From Lachnospiraceae bacterium (GTDB lineage: Bacteria > Bacillota > Clostridia > Lachnospirales > Lachnospiraceae), in assembly GCA_017509985.1 (NCBI GenBank), contig JAFWOE010000023.1, positions 1-64,000 on the forward strand: 64,000 nt of DNA. The letters run 5' to 3'. A model generated the notes under the pieces. The model was given only the letters and a program-made list of their open reading frames with translations. It was not told the DNA's origin and did no database searches. Positions within the stretch are counted from its first letter, which is position 1, and every line of letters begins with the position of its first letter. Made by a program: the position numbers and the translations under genes. Below, piece after piece: positions 40,910-49,187 of this stretch.

Positions 40910-42544
40910 ATGAAGATCATCGTAGTCGGCGGCGTGGCTGCCGGAGCGTCCGCAGCAGTGCGTGCAAGGCGCATGAATGACAGTGCGGAAATAAAAATCT
41001 TTGAAGCGGGTCCGTATGTTTCATTTGCCAACTGCGGCCTGCCTTATTATGTGGGCGGCGAAATAAAGAAAAGAGAGAACCTCCTGCTGGTTTCGCCGGA
41101 GCTTTTCCGCGGCCGGTTCCATATAGACGTAAAGCTGAATCACCGCGTTGCGGCCATTGACCGGAAACGGAAGGCCATTACCGTGGAAGCCGGCGGCGAA
41201 CGGTTTGAAGAAAACTATGACAAACTGATCCTGGCTCCCGGATGCGAACCGCTGATCCCGCCGATAAAAGGAGCACGGCTCGGAAATGTCAGCACGGTCT
41301 TTACGATCGATGATGTGGACAGAATTATGGAAGCGCTTGATGAAGGCGTGAAGTCTGCCGTGGTGATCGGCGGGGGATTCATCGGTCTGGAAACAGCGGA
41401 AGGCCTTAATAAGCGGGGCATCTCCACCGTCGTGGCCGAAATGCAGAACCAGCTCATGACGATCTTTGATCCCGAGTTTTCCATCCCCATGGAAAAGCAT
41501 CTGAACGCGGCGGGCATCGGAATCCGGCTGGGTGTAAAGATCCGTGAGATCTGCGGGGAAGAAAAGGTTCGTTCGGTCGAACTGGACAGCGGCGAAGTGC
41601 TTCCGGCGGATCTGGTCATCGTATCGGCAGGAATCCGGCCGAGAACCGAACTGGCCGAAAATGCCGGACTCCGGATCGGGATAACCGGAGGGATCGTTGT
41701 GGATGAAAGAATGCAGACTTCCGATCCGGATATTTTTGCTGCAGGTGATGCCACAGAGTCGTGGCACCGGGTCAGCGGCGCGAAGGTCCGGCTTGCACTG
41801 GCGTCCAATGCAAATCGTCAGGGACGTGTCGCCGGCGACAATGCCGCAGGCGGTTCCCTGCGTTATCAGGGCTCCGTGGCGACCTCTGTCATACGTCTGC
41901 ATGACCTGACGGCGGCCCGGACAGGCCTTTCGGAGAGCGAGGCAAAGGCAGCCGGGATCGACTGCTGCCGCGTATACATACCGGAAGCAGACCATGCTTC
42001 CTATTATCCGGGTTCCAGTATAATGATCCTGAAAGTCATATGGGAAAAGAAGAGCGGAAAGATCCTCGGAGCCCAGGCCGTCGGAAAGCAGGGCGTGGAC
42101 AAGCGCATCGATGTACTTGCGACAGCGATCTATGCCGGACTGAAAGTGACGGATCTCGAGAACCTGGACCTGGCCTATTCCCCGCCGTATTCTTCCGCCA
42201 AAGGGCCGGAGATCATGGCCGGGATGGCGGCATCCAATGTATTCCGCGGTGAAGAGCGCGTGGTCACGCCTTTTGAGCTGGAAAGCTTCCTGAAAGAAAA
42301 TGATGCGGAAGTGATCGATATACGGACCCGGGGCGAGTGGGACGCGGGACACATCCCGGGGGCGCGGCACATCGTTATGGAAGAACTGAGAAAAAATCCC
42401 GGACTTCTGGATCCGGGAAAGAAATATGTTGTCTGCTGCGGCGTCGGAAAGAGGGCGCACACAACCTGCCGTTTCCTGCTCCAGAACGGCCTGGATGTCC
42501 GGAACCTGACCGGAGGCTGGAAAGCCTTCAATATGGATGTGTAG
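40910..42544 (+). CDS. CoA-disulfide reductase with C-terminal rhodanese domain
   Basis: A 544-residue flavoprotein. VVGGVAAGASAAVRARR binds FAD. Cys42 in SFANCGLPYY is the single redox cysteine of the CoA-disulfide reductase/NADH oxidase group, VVIGGGFIGLETAE binds NAD(P)H, and DIFAAGDATES is the second FAD contact. Residues about 450-544 are a rhodanese with Cys510 in CCGVGKRA. The enzyme would reduce CoA disulfide or CoA/polysulfide persulfides with NAD(P)H. Longer relatives continue with TusA and DsrE domains; those are encoded separately at 2931. A TetR gene on the opposite strand ends seven bases away. Confidence 0.9.
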   Translation: MKIIVVGGVAAGASAAVRARRMNDSAEIKIFEAGPYVSFANCGLPYYVGGEIKKRENLLLVSPELFRGRFHIDVKLNHRVAAIDRKRKAITVEAGGERFEENYDKLILAPGCEPLIPPIKGARLGNVSTVFTIDDVDRIMEALDEGVKSAVVIGGGFIGLETAEGLNKRGISTVVAEMQNQLMTIFDPEFSIPMEKHLNAAGIGIRLGVKIREICGEEKVRSVELDSGEVLPADLVIVSAGIRPRTELAENAGLRIGITGGIVVDERMQTSDPDIFAAGDATESWHRVSGAKVRLALASNANRQGRVAGDNAAGGSLRYQGSVATSVIRLHDLTAARTGLSESEAKAAGIDCCRVYIPEADHASYYPGSSIMILKVIWEKKSGKILGAQAVGKQGVDKRIDVLATAIYAGLKVTDLENLDLAYSPPYSSAKGPEIMAGMAASNVFRGEERVVTPFELESFLKENDAEVIDIRTRGEWDAGHIPGARHIVMEELRKNPGLLDPGKKYVVCCGVGKRAHTTCRFLLQNGLDVRNLTGGWKAFNMDV

Positions 42545-42550
42545 GATACG

Positions 42551-43192
42551 TTATTCCAGCGACTTCAGCCACAGCGTCAGGTATTCCCTCGTTGCGGCGC
42601 GGAGATCGTAGCAGCCGTCCTGCGTGACCCAGTTGTAGATCAGTCCCCGGGCAGAGATCATCAGATAGTCCGATATGGCGTCGGATGCCTTCTGATCATC
42701 ACGGCTTCCGGATCCCGGCGAGATATTCATCTGAAGGATATTGCTGTGCGGCTTAAGCACCCCGCTTTTCAGTCCGCGTGAGACAATGTCGCGCAGAACC
42801 TGCTGCATCCCGCTGTGGGGATCCCGGTTAAAGCATTTGTTGTTCGCGTTGAACAGGACTTTGGTCTGGGAAGGCGAAGTGAACTCGCTGGAATAGCGGG
42901 CATATTCGTCAAAAAACAGGAAGATCTGTTCCGTAATGCTTAACCCTTCCAGCCGGGGGGCGACTTCTTCAACAAAATATGCGTCGGAATAAACGTAGGT
43001 TTCGTAGTATACATCCCACTTGGTTTTGTAGTAGTTATAGAAGGTTCCGATCGAGATATTGGCGGCGGCCACGATGTCGCGGACAGTGATCTTTTCAATA
43101 TCTTTATTGTTTAACAGTTCCAGGGCCGCGTTGAAGATCTGCTGCCGGGTCTCCATCGCCTGGAGCTGTTTTGCGGATTTCTGAGCTTCCAA
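42551..43192 (-). CDS. TetR/AcrR family regulator
   Basis: A 213-residue TetR-type repressor. The helix-turn-helix is ITVRDIVAAANISIGTFYNY after TRQQIFNAALELL. The C-terminal ligand-binding domain is unclassified. I choose the TTG at 43192, seven bases from GGAGGG; the frame continues upstream to a TTG at 43342 but without support. It is transcribed away from the CoA-transferase/acyl-CoA dehydrogenase operon. The palindrome TGAAC-N2-GTTCA just downstream of that operon's promoter is its likely operator. An acyl-CoA or related effector would fit, as inference. Confidence 0.85.
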   Translation of the reverse strand: MEAQKSAKQLQAMETRQQIFNAALELLNNKDIEKITVRDIVAAANISIGTFYNYYKTKWDVYYETYVYSDAYFVEEVAPRLEGLSITEQIFLFFDEYARYSSEFTSPSQTKVLFNANNKCFNRDPHSGMQQVLRDIVSRGLKSGVLKPHSNILQMNISPGSGSRDDQKASDAISDYLMISARGLIYNWVTQDGCYDLRAATREYLTLWLKSLE

Positions 43193-43370
43193 TATTCTGC
43201 CCTCCTGTTGGTCGTTCCGGTGTATATATTCATCTGAAAATGCCGGTTTCCGGCCCTGCGGCTCCGGCCTTTTCCGGAAAAGGTAAAACGGTTTTTCAGC
43301 CATGCAGTTCCGAGGTGCTGCCGGTACGTATCCGCACGGCAAAAAACCTCATAAATCAGCTTATTTTTCC

Positions 43371-43399
43371 TTGTAAAGTTTGCGCAGATATAGTATAAT
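43371..43399 (+). promoter_or_regulatory. promoter of the CoA-transferase/Etf operon
   Basis: TTGTAA (43371-43376) and TATAAT (43394-43399) are 17 bases apart. The predicted start is near 43406 and the leader about 68 bases, ending in AAGGAGG. Confidence 0.65.
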
Positions 43400-43408
43400 A
43401 TGCGATGA

Positions 43409-43420
43409 TGAACACGTTCA
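43409..43420. promoter_or_regulatory. probable TetR operator
   Basis: TGAACACGTTCA, that is TGAAC and GTTCA separated by two bases, begins about three bases after the predicted start site of the CoA-transferase operon. Its place and symmetry suit the divergently encoded TetR protein. Confidence 0.45.
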
Positions 43421-43474
43421 CCTAAAACATATCATACATACTCACAAAAGTCAAAATAAACAAGGAGGATGGTT

Positions 43475-45037
43475 ATGGCAAAATTCATTACCGCCCAGGA
43501 AGCCGCAAAGCTGATCCCCGATCATTCCACAGTCGGAGTCGGCGGTCAGGGCCTTGCAGGATGGCCGGAAGAACTGGGCCTGGCAATTCGTGATAATTTT
43601 GCGGAAACCGGACACCCCTGTGATCTTAACGTGAAACAGGGCTGTGCAATGGGCGACTGGGGCAAAAAAGGTATCACACACCTTGGAGAGGCCGGCCCCG
43701 GACTTGTCACCAGATGGTGCGGCGCGCACGTGGGCAGCGCATTTGCCCTCCGCGACCTCGCTATGGAGGACAAGCTTCAGCTGCATTGTCTGCCGCAGGG
43801 CGTCATCGTAAACCTGTGGCGTGAGATCGCAGCAGGCCGCCCCGGACTGATCACCAAAGTCGGTCTGGGAACTTTCGTCGATCCGCGATTCGGCGGCGGC
43901 AAGATCAACGATGCGGCGACGGATGACCTGGTAGAACTGATCGAATTCAAAGGCGAAGAATATCTGTTCTACAAATCATTCAAGCTGGATGTAGCGCTTG
44001 TGCGCGGAACTACTGCTGATGAAAACGGCAACATCACAATGGAAGATGAGAGCCTGATCAACGAAGGCTATCACCTTGCATGCGCTGCGAAGAACAGCGG
44101 CGGAATCGTCATTGCCCAGGTTAAAAACCGCGCGAAGGCCGGAACACTGAATCCCAAAGATGTCCGTATCCCTGGCGTTCTTGTGGATTACGTCGTTCAG
44201 TGCACCGATCCCGAGTATCACTGGCAGACCGAGGGCGAATATTTCGAGCCGGCATTCTCCGGTCAGATCAAAAAACCGCTGGATTCCCTTCCCGTTATGC
44301 CTTTCGATGAGCGGAAGGTTCTCTGCCGCCGCTGCGCGATGGAGCTGAAAAAAGGCTACGTCGTCAACATGGGCGTCGGTATTCCTGCCGATATGGCAAA
44401 GATCCTCAATGAAGAAGGCTACCTTGATTACGTATCCACCAGCACCGAGGTCGGAAACTTCGGCGGGGTTTCTTCCGCGCTTCCCAACTTCGGAGCTGCT
44501 TACAATGCGGATGCTTCCGTAGAGCACGGCTATATGTTTGACTTTATCGACGGCGGCGGTCTCGACATGACCTGTCTCGGGCTCGGTGAAGTCGACGCAG
44601 ACGGAAACAACAACGTCAGCTACCTCGGCAAGATGGTAACCGGCCCCGGCGGATTCATCAACATCACCCAGTCTACGCCGAAAGTCGTATTCTGCGGCAC
44701 GTTCATGAACAAGGCTGTCCTCAAGGTCGGCGACGGGAAACTTGAAGTCGTGGAAGAAGGCAACCGCCGTAAGTTTGTGGAGCACGTTAAGCAGATAACC
44801 TTTGCCGGACAGTATGCCGGAGAAGACCAGACCGTCCTTTATATTACAGAACGTGCGGTCTTCCAGCTGATCGATAAGAAAGTCACCCTTATCGAGATCG
44901 CTCCCGGAATGGATCTGGAAAAGGATATTCTGGCCAACATGGACTTCCGTCCTGAGATCTCCCCGGACCTCAAGACCATGGATCCCGGTATCTTCAACGA
45001 AAACTGGGGCGGTCTCGGAGCGTATATCGAGGAGTAA
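43475..45037 (+). CDS. acyl-CoA:acetate/propionate CoA-transferase
   Basis: A 520-residue fused alpha-beta class I CoA-transferase, close in length to propionate CoA-transferase (Pct). VGVGGQGLAG is in the first half. Glu325 in STSTEVGNFGG is the catalytic glutamate that forms the glutamyl-CoA intermediate. GLGEVDADGNNNVS and FCGTFMNKA are conserved. It would swap CoA between acetyl-CoA and another short acid. The ATG at 43475 is seven bases after AAGGAGG. An acyl-CoA dehydrogenase and EtfBA follow, so it probably activates or releases the acid handled by them. Confidence 0.88.
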   Translation: MAKFITAQEAAKLIPDHSTVGVGGQGLAGWPEELGLAIRDNFAETGHPCDLNVKQGCAMGDWGKKGITHLGEAGPGLVTRWCGAHVGSAFALRDLAMEDKLQLHCLPQGVIVNLWREIAAGRPGLITKVGLGTFVDPRFGGGKINDAATDDLVELIEFKGEEYLFYKSFKLDVALVRGTTADENGNITMEDESLINEGYHLACAAKNSGGIVIAQVKNRAKAGTLNPKDVRIPGVLVDYVVQCTDPEYHWQTEGEYFEPAFSGQIKKPLDSLPVMPFDERKVLCRRCAMELKKGYVVNMGVGIPADMAKILNEEGYLDYVSTSTEVGNFGGVSSALPNFGAAYNADASVEHGYMFDFIDGGGLDMTCLGLGEVDADGNNNVSYLGKMVTGPGGFINITQSTPKVVFCGTFMNKAVLKVGDGKLEVVEEGNRRKFVEHVKQITFAGQYAGEDQTVLYITERAVFQLIDKKVTLIEIAPGMDLEKDILANMDFRPEISPDLKTMDPGIFNENWGGLGAYIEE

Positions 45038-45148
45038 TACCTGTTGTGAGTCTGAAGCGGATGCATGAAAACGTCCGTTTGGACAAGTCGGATTCAGATC
45101 AGCAGACATGCTGTTGTTGAGTAAATCAGAACAGAAAGGAACAGAATA

Positions 45149-46294
45149 ATGATTTTAGACGAAAAACATGCAATGTTACAGAAACTGTATCGTCAGTTTG
45201 CAGAGACAGAGTTCACAAAAGAACTTCTGGACGATCTTGACGAGACCGGCGAATTCCACAGGGAGATCCTTGAAAAGATGGCCCGTTATGGATTCACAGG
45301 CGTTAAGATCCCCGTTGAATACGGCGGATCCGGCGGAGACTATCTCGCATATGCCCTCCTGATCGAAGAGTTCGCACGTGTTTCACCGGTTCTTTCCGTC
45401 TATGTAAACACTTCCAACTCTCTGGGCGGCGGCCCCCTGATGCTGGCAGGTTCCGAAGAGCAGAAACAGCGCTTCCTTCCTCCGGTAGCCAAGGCAGAAA
45501 AGATCATCGTTTTCGCACTTACCGAGCCGGGCGCAGGCTCCGATGCCGGCGGCACGACGACAACGGCGATTCAGGACGGAGACGACTTCATCCTTAACGG
45601 AAGAAAAACATTCATCTCCGGCGCACCGATGGCAGACGACTGTATCGTATTTGCAAAGACCGATACATCCCAGAAGGGTTCCCGCGGAATTTCCATGTTC
45701 ATTATGGATATGAAGTCCGAAGGCGTTTCTCTCGGAAAACCCGAGAAGAAGATGGGTATCAAGGGATATCCGACCTGCGACGTTGTTATGGAAGATGTAC
45801 GCGTTCCGAAAGACCGTCTCGTAGGACCGCTTCACAAAGGCTTCCAGTACGCCATGAAGACCCTTGACGGCGGACGTCTCGGCATGGCTGCACAGGGCGT
45901 AGGTATTGCCCAGGGCTGTCTGGAAGAAGCTGTTAAATACGCGAAGGAAAGAAGACAGTTCGGACGTCCGATCGCACAGTTCCAGGCGATCGCTTTCATG
46001 CTTGCAGATATGGCGACCGAAGTTGAGGCAGCACGTCAGCTCGTTTACCATGCGGCAGAATTGATGGATGCTCACAGCGACGAAGCGACCATGGCCTGCT
46101 CCATCGCGAAATACTATGCCGCAGAAGCCGCAAACCGTGTAGCATACAAGGCTGTACAGATCCACGGCGGATACGGGTTTATCAATGAATACAAAGTAGA
46201 GAGAATGTATCGCGATGCGAGGATCGTTCCGATCTACGAAGGCACCAGTCAGGTACAGCAGCTCGTCATTTCCGGCAAACTGCTCAAAGACTGA
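45149..46294 (+). CDS. acyl-CoA dehydrogenase
   Basis: A 381-residue flavin-dependent acyl-CoA dehydrogenase of the short-chain type. [13 protein letters not shown] and [10 protein letters not shown] are the FAD/substrate loops, the C-terminal helices carry [12 protein letters not shown], and [16 protein letters not shown] contains the catalytic-base glutamate. Between the CoA-transferase and EtfBA, the arrangement resembles acryloyl-CoA reductase of the acrylate pathway or butyryl-CoA dehydrogenase; the residues seen do not separate them. The 111-base gap before it contains the hairpin GTCC-GTTT-GGAC. Confidence 0.9.
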   Translation: MILDEKHAMLQKLYRQFAETEFTKELLDDLDETGEFHREILEKMARYGFTGVKIPVEYGGSGGDYLAYALLIEEFARVSPVLSVYVNTSNSLGGGPLMLAGSEEQKQRFLPPVAKAEKIIVFALTEPGAGSDAGGTTTTAIQDGDDFILNGRKTFISGAPMADDCIVFAKTDTSQKGSRGISMFIMDMKSEGVSLGKPEKKMGIKGYPTCDVVMEDVRVPKDRLVGPLHKGFQYAMKTLDGGRLGMAAQGVGIAQGCLEEAVKYAKERRQFGRPIAQFQAIAFMLADMATEVEAARQLVYHAAELMDAHSDEATMACSIAKYYAAEAANRVAYKAVQIHGGYGFINEYKVERMYRDARIVPIYEGTSQVQQLVISGKLLKD

Positions 46295-46355
46295 GACTGA
46301 AAACAGCATTGAAATAACAGCTTAAGCCCGTATTAAGGCGGAAATGGAGGAAACT

Positions 46356-47159
46356 TTGAAAATATATGTATGTGTAAAACAGGTTCCGGATACCACCGGA
46401 AAAGTTGCTGTAAATGAGAACGGCACACTGAACAGAGCGTCTATGGCTACCATCACCAATCCGGATGACCTTAACGCCGTAGAAGCAGCCCTGGCTTTAA
46501 AGGATCAGGTTGAAGATGCAAAAGTCATCGTAGTCTCAATGGGACCGCCCCAGGCTTCCTCGATGCTGAAAGAGCTCCTCGCAATGGGAGCGGACGAGGC
46601 AGTTCTGATCTCCGGAAGAGAATTCGGCGGATCCGATACATTTGCGACCAGCCAGATCATCGCTGCAGGTATTTCCCATCTCGGACTTACCGATGAAGAC
46701 CTTATCTTCTGCGGAAGACAGGCTATCGACGGAGATACCGCCCAGGTCGGCCCGCAGATCGCTGAAAAGCTGAACCTTCCGCAGATCACTTATGCTGCAG
46801 ACATCCAGAAAGATGGAAAAACAGTCACCGTTAAACGCGCACTGGAAGATGGTTATATGACCATTCAGGTTCCGATGCCCTGCCTGATCACCTGCATCAA
46901 GGAGCTCAACGAGCCGAGATATATGTCGGTTCAGGGTATCCTTGGATACGATCAGAAACCGATCACTGTACTGGATTACGAAGCTCTGAAGGACGAGCCG
47001 CTTATCGAGCCGGATACCATCGGCCTGAAAGGTTCTCCTACGAACATCTTCAAGTCCTTTACACCGCCGGTCAAGGGAGCAGGCAGAATGCTTGCCGGTA
47101 CTGAGAAGGAAATGGCGGAAGAACTGGCAGCCTGCCTGGCGAAAAAGCATGTGATCTGA
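46356..47159 (+). CDS. etfB: electron transfer flavoprotein beta subunit
   Basis: A 267-residue EtfB. I choose the TTG at 46356, five bases from GGAGG, because it gives the family start MKIYVCVKQVPDT; an ATG at 46344 overlaps the ribosome binding site. FCGRQAIDGDTAQVGPQIAE is the flavin/AMP-site region and ELNEPRYMSVQGIL the recognition loop area. With EtfA it carries electrons to or from the acyl-CoA dehydrogenase encoded just upstream. Clostridial forms of this kind often bifurcate electrons between acyl-CoA and ferredoxin, but that is inferred from the family. Confidence 0.92.
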   Translation: MKIYVCVKQVPDTTGKVAVNENGTLNRASMATITNPDDLNAVEAALALKDQVEDAKVIVVSMGPPQASSMLKELLAMGADEAVLISGREFGGSDTFATSQIIAAGISHLGLTDEDLIFCGRQAIDGDTAQVGPQIAEKLNLPQITYAADIQKDGKTVTVKRALEDGYMTIQVPMPCLITCIKELNEPRYMSVQGILGYDQKPITVLDYEALKDEPLIEPDTIGLKGSPTNIFKSFTPPVKGAGRMLAGTEKEMAEELAACLAKKHVI

Positions 47160-47175
47160 TAGGAGGAGAGAAAAA

Positions 47176-48285
47176 ATGGCTGAATATAACAGTGCGGCAA
47201 TTGAAGAATTTAAAGATATATGGGTATTCTGCGAGCAGCGCGGAGGCAAGCTTATGAACACAGACTTCGAGCTGATCTCCGAAGGACGTAAGCTCGCAGA
47301 CGAAAGAGGCTCCAAACTGGTAGGCCTTCTGCTCGGAAGCGGAATGGAAGAGACCGCTAAGGAACTTGGCGGATACGGCGCTGACAAAGTCATCTTCTGT
47401 GATGATCCCGCCCTCGCTGTATACAACAACGAAGCGTACACAAAGGTCATCTGCGACGTTGTCATGGAGAAAAAGCCGGAAGTTCTGCTGATCGGCGCTT
47501 CCAACATCGGACGTGACTTAGGCCCGAGATGTGCGGCAAGACTTCACACCGGACTTACCGCAGACTGCACACATCTGGATATCGATATGGATAAATATGT
47601 GCAGTTCCTTTCCGAGGCTTCCACGATCGACCTCTCCACACAGAAGTTCGACATGGAAGACACCAACCTTAAGATGACCCGTCCGGCATTCGGCGGCCAC
47701 CTTATGGCGACGATCATCTGCCCGCGTTTCCGTCCGTGCATGTCCACAGTACGTCCGGGCGTTATGAAGAAGAACGTGTTCGATGAAGCGAAAGCTGCAG
47801 CGTGCGAGATCGAAGTGATCAAACCGGGTCTTGACGAAGCAGCCCTTAAGGAGAAAGTACTTGAAGTTGTTAAGGAAGCCAAAGAGCTTGTTGACCTGAT
47901 CGGTGCAGACGTCATCGTTTCTGTCGGCAACGGTATCCGTAAGGATCCCGAAAAGGGCATCGCCCTTGCCAAGGAACTGGCGGATGCTTTCGGCGGCGGC
48001 GTTGTAGGATCTTCCAGGGCTCTGGTAGATGCAGGCATCCTTTCACCCGACCATCAGGTAGGACAGACCGGCAAGACCGTTCATCCGAAAGTATATGTAG
48101 CTCTCGGCATTTCCGGTGCGATCCAGCACAAGGCCGGCATGCAGGATTCCGAGCTCATCATCGCTGTCAACAAGAGCGAGATCGCTCCGATCTTCGAGAT
48201 CGCCGACTACGGCATCCAGGGCGACCTGTTCAAGGTCGTTCCGCTGATGATCGATGCGGTAAAAGCAGCGAAAGCAGCGAAATAA
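47176..48285 (+). CDS. etfA: electron transfer flavoprotein alpha subunit
   Basis: A 369-residue EtfA. GVVGSSRALVDAGILSPDHQ, VGQTGKTVHPKVYVALGISG and GAIQHKAGM form the FAD-binding C-terminal domain. The N-terminal domain carries EVLLIGASNIGRDLGPR. It starts behind AGGAGGAG, 16 bases after etfB, and is the last gene before a terminator. No ferredoxin-type extension is present. Confidence 0.93.
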   Translation: MAEYNSAAIEEFKDIWVFCEQRGGKLMNTDFELISEGRKLADERGSKLVGLLLGSGMEETAKELGGYGADKVIFCDDPALAVYNNEAYTKVICDVVMEKKPEVLLIGASNIGRDLGPRCAARLHTGLTADCTHLDIDMDKYVQFLSEASTIDLSTQKFDMEDTNLKMTRPAFGGHLMATIICPRFRPCMSTVRPGVMKKNVFDEAKAAACEIEVIKPGLDEAALKEKVLEVVKEAKELVDLIGADVIVSVGNGIRKDPEKGIALAKELADAFGGGVVGSSRALVDAGILSPDHQVGQTGKTVHPKVYVALGISGAIQHKAGMQDSELIIAVNKSEIAPIFEIADYGIQGDLFKVVPLMIDAVKAAKAAK

Positions 48286-48310
48286 TCTGCATAGCTAAAG
48301 CAGGTTTTAA

Positions 48311-48354
48311 CCCCGGGGCAGTCAGACGGACTGCGCCGGGGCTTTTCTTCTTTT
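48311..48354 (+). terminator. rho-independent terminator of the etf operon
   Basis: CCCCGGGGCAGTC pairs with GGACTGCGCCGGGG across an AGAC loop (48311-48341), followed by a T-rich tail. Confidence 0.88.
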
Positions 48355-48382
48355 GACATTAAAACGGCCGTTCTGCTATACT
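48353..48382 (+). promoter_or_regulatory. promoter of surE
   Basis: A perfect TTGACA (48353-48358) and an extended -10 TGCTATACT (TATACT at 48377-48382) are 18 bases apart, right after the etf terminator. Confidence 0.75.
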
Positions 48383-48429
48383 TGCAAAATAATGATCGGA
48401 AAACGGAAAGAACAGCGGGGAGACACGGA

Positions 48430-49149
48430 TTGAGGAAGATACTGATTACAAACGATGACGGCATTTATGCGGATGGATTGATCCGGCTGGTAAAGGCTGC
48501 AAAAAAATACGGGGAGATCTGTGTCGTCGCACCGGAGTCCCAAAGAAGCGCTTCCTCGCACAGCATCACTTTGCATTCAACACTGGATGTTTTCCCCGCA
48601 GATTTTCCGGATAAGGATGTAAAAGCTTTTTTCTGCTGCGGAACGCCCGCCGACTGCGTGCGCGTGGGACTGCGGTATATCCTGTCAGAAAAACCGGATG
48701 CCGTTTTGTCCGGGATCAATTTCGGCTATAACGTAGCGACCGACCTGCAGTATTCCGGCACGGCTGCCGCAGCGCTGGAAGCGTCTTTCCAGGGCATTCC
48801 GGCCATTGCGTTTTCGGAAAATGCGTCCGCCCTTCATGAAGTGACGGATCACTATCTGGAGCCGATATTAAGCAGACTGCTTCTCATGCCGGCGGGAGAC
48901 CAGAAAATCTGGAATGTGAATTTCCCCGGCTGTCCGCTGTCGGAATGCCGTGGGGTCCTTTATGACCGAAAGGTCTCCGGCGGAAAGATCTTTGACGATC
49001 ACTATATCAGGCAGGAAGAAATAGAAAACGGAGGGGTCCGCGTTCTGGTCAGGGGAGTCCGCGACGAAAGAGCGGAAGAAGGAACGGACCTTCACGCTGT
49101 GAACAATAATTATGTTTCGGTAGGGAAAGTGAATAATATCGGTTTTTAA
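48430..49149 (+). CDS. surE: SurE 5'-nucleotidase
   Basis: A 239-residue SurE. KILITNDDGIYADGL holds the metal-binding Asp-Asp pair, VVAPESQRSASSHSIT the conserved serine and substrate loop, CCGTPADCVR and LSGINFGYNVATDLQYSGT the Asn that completes the metal site. It removes phosphate from nucleoside monophosphates. The TTG at 48430 is seven bases from GGGGAG; the in-frame ATG-like start at 48382 falls on the -10 element and is unlikely. Confidence 0.93.
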   Translation: MRKILITNDDGIYADGLIRLVKAAKKYGEICVVAPESQRSASSHSITLHSTLDVFPADFPDKDVKAFFCCGTPADCVRVGLRYILSEKPDAVLSGINFGYNVATDLQYSGTAAAALEASFQGIPAIAFSENASALHEVTDHYLEPILSRLLLMPAGDQKIWNVNFPGCPLSECRGVLYDRKVSGGKIFDDHYIRQEEIENGGVRVLVRGVRDERAEEGTDLHAVNNNYVSVGKVNNIGF

Positions 49150-49171
49150 AAGAATCGTTTTTTCATCCGGG

Positions 49172-49180
49172 TGCTATACT
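49172..49180 (+). promoter_or_regulatory. extended -10 directly before an ATG (leaderless start)
   Basis: TGCTATACT is an extended -10 whose TATACT ends at 49180. The predicted start, seven bases on, coincides with the ATG at 49188. No ribosome binding site lies between. Confidence 0.5.
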
Positions 49181-49187
49181 TAAAGAC

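Noticed and set aside
45040-45110. Riboswitch or terminator between the CoA-transferase and acyl-CoA dehydrogenase genes
   Set aside because: A short GTCC-GTTT-GGAC hairpin is present but there is no T run and no known riboswitch core. It is more likely a minor RNA processing or stability element.
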